Positions 58,837-64,000 of a DNA stretch of 64,000 nt are shown here, piece after piece. The stretch comes from Mesomycoplasma conjunctivae (GTDB lineage: Bacteria > Bacillota_I > Bacilli_A > Mycoplasmatales > Metamycoplasmataceae). The notes beneath the pieces were generated by a model that saw only the letters and a list, made by a program, of their open reading frames with translations, had not been told where the DNA came from and did not search any database. The stretch covers positions 372,001 to 436,000 of the forward strand of contig NC_012806.1 of NCBI RefSeq assembly GCF_000026765.1, in the 5' to 3' direction. The translations under genes were made by a program, and so were the position numbers. Every line of letters begins with the position of its first letter. Positions within the stretch are counted from its first letter, which is position 1.

Positions 58837-59138
58837 CCTAAACTTAAACAAAAAAGCCAACACCTTAGTGTTAATTTTTTTTGTCCTGGTTTACTTTGCC
58901 TGTAATAAAAATTGCGCTTTGACAATTAGAGCTTAAAAATGAAGACAAACAGGTAGGTAATTTGGCAGCAAGCTCTTGCCGATCAAAACCATGAAAATCA
59001 AACTCAAGTGGACAACTTGTAAAATAGTTGTTTTTATGAAGTGGTTGACTGGCAAGCTCTTGTTGCGCAAATGCACTATGTGATGAAATGATCTCATCAT
59101 CAAACAAAGATGATCGGTAATGATCTTCGTTTGGTTTT

Positions 59139-59954
59139 TTATTTTTGACATTGGTTGCAAACATAAGTTCCTCGCCCGGCTACTTTTAATTTCACAATTG
59201 TTTGTTGGCAAACAGGGCAGGGTTTGCCAACTTTTGTGTGAACTTGTAAAAAATTTTGAAAAGATCCTTGCTTAGCATTGAGTGAAGTATAAGAATTAAT
59301 CGAAGAGCCTCCTAATTTAATTGAGGCTGCCAAAATTCGTTTGGCATTTTCAATTAGTAATTTAACTTCTTGAAAATTGAGTGTCTTGGCAATTGTCAAA
59401 GGTGAAATTTTTGTTGCAAAACAAATCTCATCAGCATAAATATTGCCAATTCCACCAATTAATTTTTGATCCAGTAATACTGCTTTGATAGTTTTATTAA
59501 TTTTTTGTAATTTTGCAAAAAATTGTTCAACATCAATGTCAAAAGGTTCGCTAGCAACATTTTTTAATGGTGCTAAACTATACAAGGATTCTAGTCTTCG
59601 AAGATGAAAAGTTCCAAATTTGCGGCTATCATTATAATTGAGCACACTCTGGTCACTAAAAATAAATTGGAGATAATCATGAGCAAATCATTTGGCTGAT
59701 TTATAAGTAAAATATTTGCCATTCATTCTCAAATGAGAAATAATAACTTTATTATTATCTAAGAAGATTAGAATATGTTTAGCATGATTTTTGATATCAA
59801 TAATTGTTGCATTTTTCACTTCTGCAATAAAATTTTTAGGGCTTATTTCCTTGATGAAATTATCACTACGAATTTTGATTTGAGTAATTTTTTTACCAAT
59901 AATTTTTTGCGAAAGTGCGCGTACTACGGTTACAACTTCTGGTAATTCTGGCAT
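59139..59954 (-). CDS. mutM: Formamidopyrimidine-DNA glycosylase
   Basis: Predicted 271 residues. It starts MPELPEV, with the catalytic Pro and Glu, and has HLRMNGKYF, the H2TH helix region (LLDQKLIGGIGNIYADEICF) and the C-terminal zinc finger CPVCQQ...CNQC. It removes 8-oxoguanine from DNA. One TGA encodes Trp at residue 89. It begins one base inside the rpiB stop and ends in overlap with the Smr gene. Confidence 0.96.
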
Positions 59955-60388
59955 TATTTATCAAGCTCATCTATTCGATCCTGGTGGCGACCACCTTCAT
60001 ATCTAGTATCTAAAAACTTGTTAACAAAGCTAATAGAATCTTCTTTGCTATTAAAACGGGCAGAGAGTGCAAGCGCATTGGCATCATTGTGTAGTTTTGC
60101 TAAATAAGCATCATTTTCACTTGTAATTCTTGCAGCTCTGACATTTTTGAAGCGATTGAGTGCATATGACATACCAAGACCAGTGCCACAAATTCCAATT
60201 GCTAGTTCATCTGGATTTTCTAATAAATGGGTAGCTAATTTTTTACCATATGTTGCATATGAGGTAGAAGTTTCATCACTAGGGCCTAAATCAATAATTT
60301 CATAACCTTGTTTTTGGTAGTAATCAATTAATTCTTGTTTTCGTTGAAAACCTGCATGGTCGGAGGCAAAAGCTATTCTTTTGTACAT
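59954..60388 (-). CDS. rpiB: Ribose-5-phosphate isomerase B
   Basis: Predicted 144 residues. The start MYKRIAFASDHAGFQRKQEL, the block DLGPSDETSTSYATYGK and GICGTGLGMSYALNRFKNVRAA (Cys and Thr of the RpiB site) fit the LacAB/RpiB family. It interconverts ribose 5-phosphate and ribulose 5-phosphate. It overlaps mutM by one base (TAATG) and is preceded by the terminator of ptsI. Confidence 0.94.
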   Translation of the reverse strand: MYKRIAFASDHAGFQRKQELIDYYQKQGYEIIDLGPSDETSTSYATYGKKLATHLLENPDELAIGICGTGLGMSYALNRFKNVRAARITSENDAYLAKLHNDANALALSARFNSKEDSISFVNKFLDTRYEGGRHQDRIDELDK

Positions 60389-60402
60389 AATTGTCCTTTC
60401 TT

Positions 60403-60440
60403 TACAACAAAAACAGAATTTTCATTCTGTTTTTGTTGTA
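60403..60440 (-). terminator. Terminator of ptsI
   Basis: A perfect 17-bp stem TACAACAAAAACAGAAT / ATTCTGTTTTTGTTGTA with a four-base loop sits between the ptsI stop and rpiB. It is symmetric and can work in both directions. Confidence 0.85.
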
Positions 60441-60450
60441 ACTATTTATT

Positions 60451-62178
60451 CTATTTAGGGGAAATCAAATCAAGTGATTCAAGATATTTAATAACTTGAT
60501 GTTCAGTTTCAAAGTTGACAACCTTTTGAGCAATTTCATGCATTTTTTTGTACTCAAGAGTTGAAATTAACTGTTTTACTTTGGTAATACTGCTAGCTGA
60601 CATTGAAAACTCATCAAGACCAAGACCAAGTAGAATTGGTACAACATTGACATCACCAGCCATTTCTCCACACATTCCTACTCATTTATTGTGTCTATGA
60701 CCTGCATCGATAGTCATTTTGATTAGTTTAAGAATTCCAGGGTTTAATGGTTGGTATAGATAAGAAACTTTTTCATTCATTCGATCAGCTGCTAATGAAT
60801 ATTGAATTAAATCATTAGTTCCAATAGAGAAAAAGTCTACATGGTGAGCAAATTGATTCGCCATAACAGCAGCGATTGGAATTTCAATCATAATTCCTAA
60901 TTTAATCTCTTCTTTTTTAGCTATTTTTGGATAAATAAATCTTAATTGTTCATAAACTTCATTAAATACCTTTTTAGCAGCAAAAAATTCGTTTAAAGTT
61001 GCAATCATTGGAAACATAATTGCAATTGGTCCGAATTCGCTTGCACGAATAAGTGCTCTCAATTGTGTGGCAAGAATTTCTTGTTTATCAAGTGAGAGTC
61101 TAATTGCACGATTTCCTAAAAAGGGATTTAATTCTTTGTTGAAATTGTAGTATTTTAAGGTTTTATCACCACCAATATCTAATGTACGAACAACTACTTT
61201 TTTACCAGCCATAGTTTGTAAGACTTTTTTATAGGAATTAAATTGTTCATCTTCTGTTGGTCAATTTGAGGCATCCATGTATAAAAATTCACTTCTAAAA
61301 AGTCCAATTTCATCAGCATTAGCTTTTTGTGCACCCTCTGCATCTTCAACAGAACCAATATTAGCTGCTAAAACAACTTTACGCCCATCAGCAGAAATAG
61401 CTGGTTTATATAAAAATTCATCAAGTTTTTTCTTTCCCTCAACATAGTGAGCATATTGTTGGGCAAAATCAGCAAGTTCTTCTTCGTTTGGGTTAATCAC
61501 TCCTTGACCACTATCACCATTAATTGCTAAAACATCACCATTTTTAACTTGTTCAACAATGTTGGTTAAACCTAAAATAGCTGGAATTTCTAAACTTCTA
61601 GCCATAATAGCAGAGTGAGATGTTCTTGATCCAACATTTGTAGCAAAACCTTTGACAAATGAATTTAGTTGTGCTGTATCAGAAGGTGTTAAATCATCAG
61701 CAACAATAATTACATCTTCAGAAATACTTGAGAGATCTAAAATGTTAATATTCAAAATATTTTTGCTAATTCTAGAAACAACATCTTTGATATCGGCAAT
61801 TCTTGCAATTCAATACTCATCTTGAGTATCTAACATGAATTGAATTCTTTGTTTAGCAACCGTTTTTAAAGAATAAACAGCATTATATTGTTGTCTAATC
61901 ATATTTTTAACATCTTCAGCAATATCTGGATCACTAGCTAAAAGTGCATGCGCTTCAAGAATTTCAAGTTCTTCTGGTTTTAATTTAGTCGCTTTTTGCT
62001 TAATTTGTTCAATTTGAAAAACAGATTTTTTAACAGCATCTTCAAATAATTTAATCTCAGCATCAATGTCACTAATTTTAGCATCGTTGACATCAATTTT
62101 TATTTCTTCTAATTTAAAAACTTTAGCAACTGCTACTCCGCTAGAAGCTCCAATACCTTTAATTTTTATTGATTTCAT
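60451..62178 (-). CDS. ptsI: PTS enzyme I (phosphoenolpyruvate-protein phosphotransferase)
   Basis: Predicted 575 residues, the normal length. Active His188 is in [13 protein letters not shown], and the PEP-binding barrel has [34 protein letters not shown] and GMCGEMAGD with the active Cys. Enzyme I passes phosphate from PEP to HPr and starts sugar uptake by the PTS. I chose [10 protein letters not shown] (62178), preceded by GAGAGGTAC. Upstream (62179-62340) lies an AT-rich spacer where its promoter must be; no CRE-like site was identified. Confidence 0.96.
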
Positions 62179-62340
62179 AATAGTACCTCTCAATTTTTTA
62201 GGATAACTTATTATACACCAGAAAGTCAAAAAAATAATTTTTTTGAATTAATTATTTCGGTTTATAACTTTAAAAATACAACTATAATTTTATCATAATT
62301 TTTATCTTTATAAAGGTGATATTAAATATTTTTAAAAATA

Positions 62341-62368
62341 AAAAAACAAGATTTAACTCTTGTTTTTT
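62341..62368 (-). terminator. Terminator of the large surface-protein gene
   Basis: AAAAAACAAG / CTTGTTTTTT with an eight-base loop, just after the stop of the leftward gene, T run on the minus strand. Confidence 0.75.
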
Positions 62369-62392
62369 GTATCTATAAGATTATTAAGATAA

Positions 62393-64000
62393 TTATTTTT
62401 TATTAAAATATTGTTCAATAAATTTCTTAGCAATTGCTTGTCTTGCAGAGACACTATCAATATCACCGGTAGCGTTTTTATTAAAGACAGCAAGTGCTTG
62501 GAAAGTAATATCTCCAGCAGTCTCAGCTTTATCTTTTCCACCAATTTGGCTAAAGTCAAGTCCTCTTTTTAGAAGGGCTGCTAGAGAATCATCTAGACTT
62601 GTACTATCTTTTAAATTAAATTCAGATTCAATAGCATCACCGAGTGGGTCTTTAGCTATAGATGATCTTAGAACAAATTTAAGTCGATTTTCTTGCACTC
62701 TTATTTCTAATAGTACGCTTTGATCTTTACCAATTGCAAAGTCTTGATCAACTGTTCCACCATTGAAAAATGAGAAAAATTTTAAATTATCAAATTTTTT
62801 GAGTATATTTTCTTTAGCGGTTTTTTCACTTTTATCAATAATAGATAAAATTTTGTTATCTGTGTTAGGGCTCACATTAGTTGCAGACTCTGTACCAGGA
62901 AGAACATCAAATGATTTTGATTTAGTTAAAAGAGCAATTAAGGTAGGAATTTCTGTTACAGAATTACTAGATTTTATACCTTGATATTCTAAGCCAATTA
63001 GATAGGAATCTTTGAATTTCTCAAAATTTGGTGTTGTTTGAAAATCAGGTGCTTTTTGAATAAAAATATTTACTTGCCCATTTGGATTTTTGCTATCTGA
63101 TTTTAGAAGATAAAGTTTTCCTGAAGTTGGCAATTGACTTGGTTTAAATGCTAAATAAATTAATCCATCTTTAACATTGGTGAGTTGACTAGCGTCTTTG
63201 TTATAAGTGGTTTTTATCGCTTCTGTATTAGAAAGTGTGAGGCTTTTTTCAGATTTAATTTGAATTCCATCTTTTTGAACTTCAATATCACTTTGGTCAG
63301 CTTCTCATTGGAATTTATTGTTGATTAGTGAATTAGTTTTGTATTTTTGTTCACTACTTGAGCTAGCGTTGCTAAAGTCGACAAAGATGTCAGCATTATA
63401 AGCAGTTGCTGCATTGTAAGCTAAATTGCTTTTTACAACATTTGCTATTGGTAAGCTAAATCTGGTGATTACTTTTTGAGCATCACTTAAGATAATCTCA
63501 AGTGCATAATTATTGAAATAGCTAGATTGCAATTCAATAAAAGTATTTTCTGGTAAATGGTTTTGAGTAAGTAAGTTTTCTAAAATTGATTTTAGATATT
63601 GACCAGCTGGTGTTTTTTGATCATCACCACTATCGCTTGGGATTTCAACACCAGTTCTATCTAAAATAGAAAAGAGTTGTTGTCCAGATTTTTCTAAAAG
63701 TTGACTTGACAATTTCTTACCTAAAAATGGGGAAAGCGCAGCATCTAAATCATCTTGACTAATGGCTATGTTGATATTGCTTTTTGGATCAACTTCAATT
63801 TTATTTGTATTTTTAAAGTAGTTTGCTACTACAGTTTTGTAAACATCACCACGGGCATCAACTACGACATCAATTTTTTGTGATAGTTCATCTTTTCCAT
63901 CAATTAGATCAACTCCATTTGGAACTTTATCGCTTTTATTAACATTACTATTAAATTTTAATGTGACCATAATTTCTCCATTGTTGATCAAATTTGCCAC
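62393..64000 (-). CDS. C-terminal part of a large surface protein, P97/P102-like adhesin candidate (partial)
   Basis: At least 535 residues are in the window and the gene continues past base 64000. The C-terminal region is Asp/Ser/Lys/Asn-rich without a membrane segment, with blocks such as RFSLPIANVVKSNLAYNAATAYNADIFVDF, LYLLKSDSKNPNGQVNIFIQKAP and KDPLGDAIESEFNLKD, and ends QYFNKK. The style and the lack of a lipobox recall P97/P102/P110-type adhesins of the Mycoplasma hyopneumoniae group, but I cannot confirm this without a search. It lies upstream of ptsI on the same strand, separated from it by a terminator. Confidence 0.5.

Larger units (their letters stand above)
57559..58893 (-). mobile_element. 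IS3-family insertion sequence (about 1335 bp)
   Basis: Both ends carry the same 19-base inverted repeat AGGACAAAAAAAATTAACA (57564-57582 on the plus strand, 58869-58887 on the minus strand), extended outward by AAACY. The flanks repeat CTTT (57555-57558 and 58894-58897), a 3-4 bp target duplication. The single transposase gene fills most of it. It inserted in the same direction as the Smr gene. Confidence 0.88.
57439..59164 (-). pseudogene. Smr-domain protein gene split by an IS element
   Basis: The 5' part (59164-58871) codes 97 residues, ending with the Smr start LEFDFHGFDRQELAAKL...AIFITGK before running into IS sequence. The 3' part (57558-57439) resumes as GQSIIFTDVIGEL...SINQGGALLVEKINF-stop. 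Removing 57559-58893 and one copy of the duplicated CTTT restores a continuous frame, AIFITGK-GQSIIFTDV, of about 130 residues with a complete Smr fold (HGx and TGKG motifs). Smr domains are nucleases of MutS2-like and mRNA-rescue proteins. The gene overlaps mutM by 26 bases. The truncated 97-residue product probably lacks function. Confidence 0.88.

Overview
The window is chromosomal DNA of a mycoplasma (Mollicutes). It is very AT-rich, and almost every gene reads through only if UGA is tryptophan; the many short open frames that end at TGA join into full-length proteins without frameshifts. A MIB-MIP immunoglobulin-cleavage locus, a giant GDSL lipoprotein, a possible P97/P102-like adhesin and a mycoplasma-type integrative conjugative element (ICE) point to an animal-associated species of the hominis/neurolyticum kind. 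I cannot name the species.

Layout. 1-4640: the tail of one MIP-like protease gene, then a complete MIB-MIP pair (antibody-binding protein plus serine protease of antibodies) closed by a terminator. About 4641-31300: an ICE of about 26.6 kb. Its left part reads rightward as a transfer operon: relaxase-like protein, TraG/VirD4 coupling ATPase, SSB, unknown proteins, a HExxH protein, a tandem array of Shine-Dalgarno hairpins, a lipoprotein, VirB2- and VirB6-like membrane proteins, VirB4/TraE and a 1211-residue surface protein. A short structured RNA candidate follows. The right part reads leftward: ParA, a ribbon-helix-helix-like partner, three near-identical 351-residue genes, and a replicative helicase gene (dnaB) spliced between two of them. 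An AT-rich divergent spacer separates parA from a DDE transposase of the type that mobilises mycoplasma ICEs. A cluster of perfect inverted repeats lies at the right end, before tRNA-Thr.

31306-64000 is mostly conserved core: tRNA-Thr, an HNH endonuclease gene, ymdB, metK, and a membrane protein; the leftward degV-dnaX-ybaB-recR-tmk-holB-rsmI replication/repair operon; lipoate ligase, an alpha/beta hydrolase, a DJ-1/PfpI protein, a glycosyltransferase and a phosphohexomutase; serS and enolase; a 1941-residue lipoprotein with a GDSL hydrolase head; a lipoprotein; an IS3-family element that has split an Smr-domain gene; mutM, rpiB and ptsI; and the 3' part of a large surface-protein gene that runs off the window.

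The most unusual features are the array of extended Shine-Dalgarno hairpins with covarying stems and a constant TTGTG-like loop (11362-11575), the helicase gene captured between ICE repeats (25633-27071), the small RNA candidate at 23331-23457, the inverted-repeat cluster at 30951-31080, and the 18-bp hairpin that masks the ribosome binding site of the giant GDSL lipoprotein.
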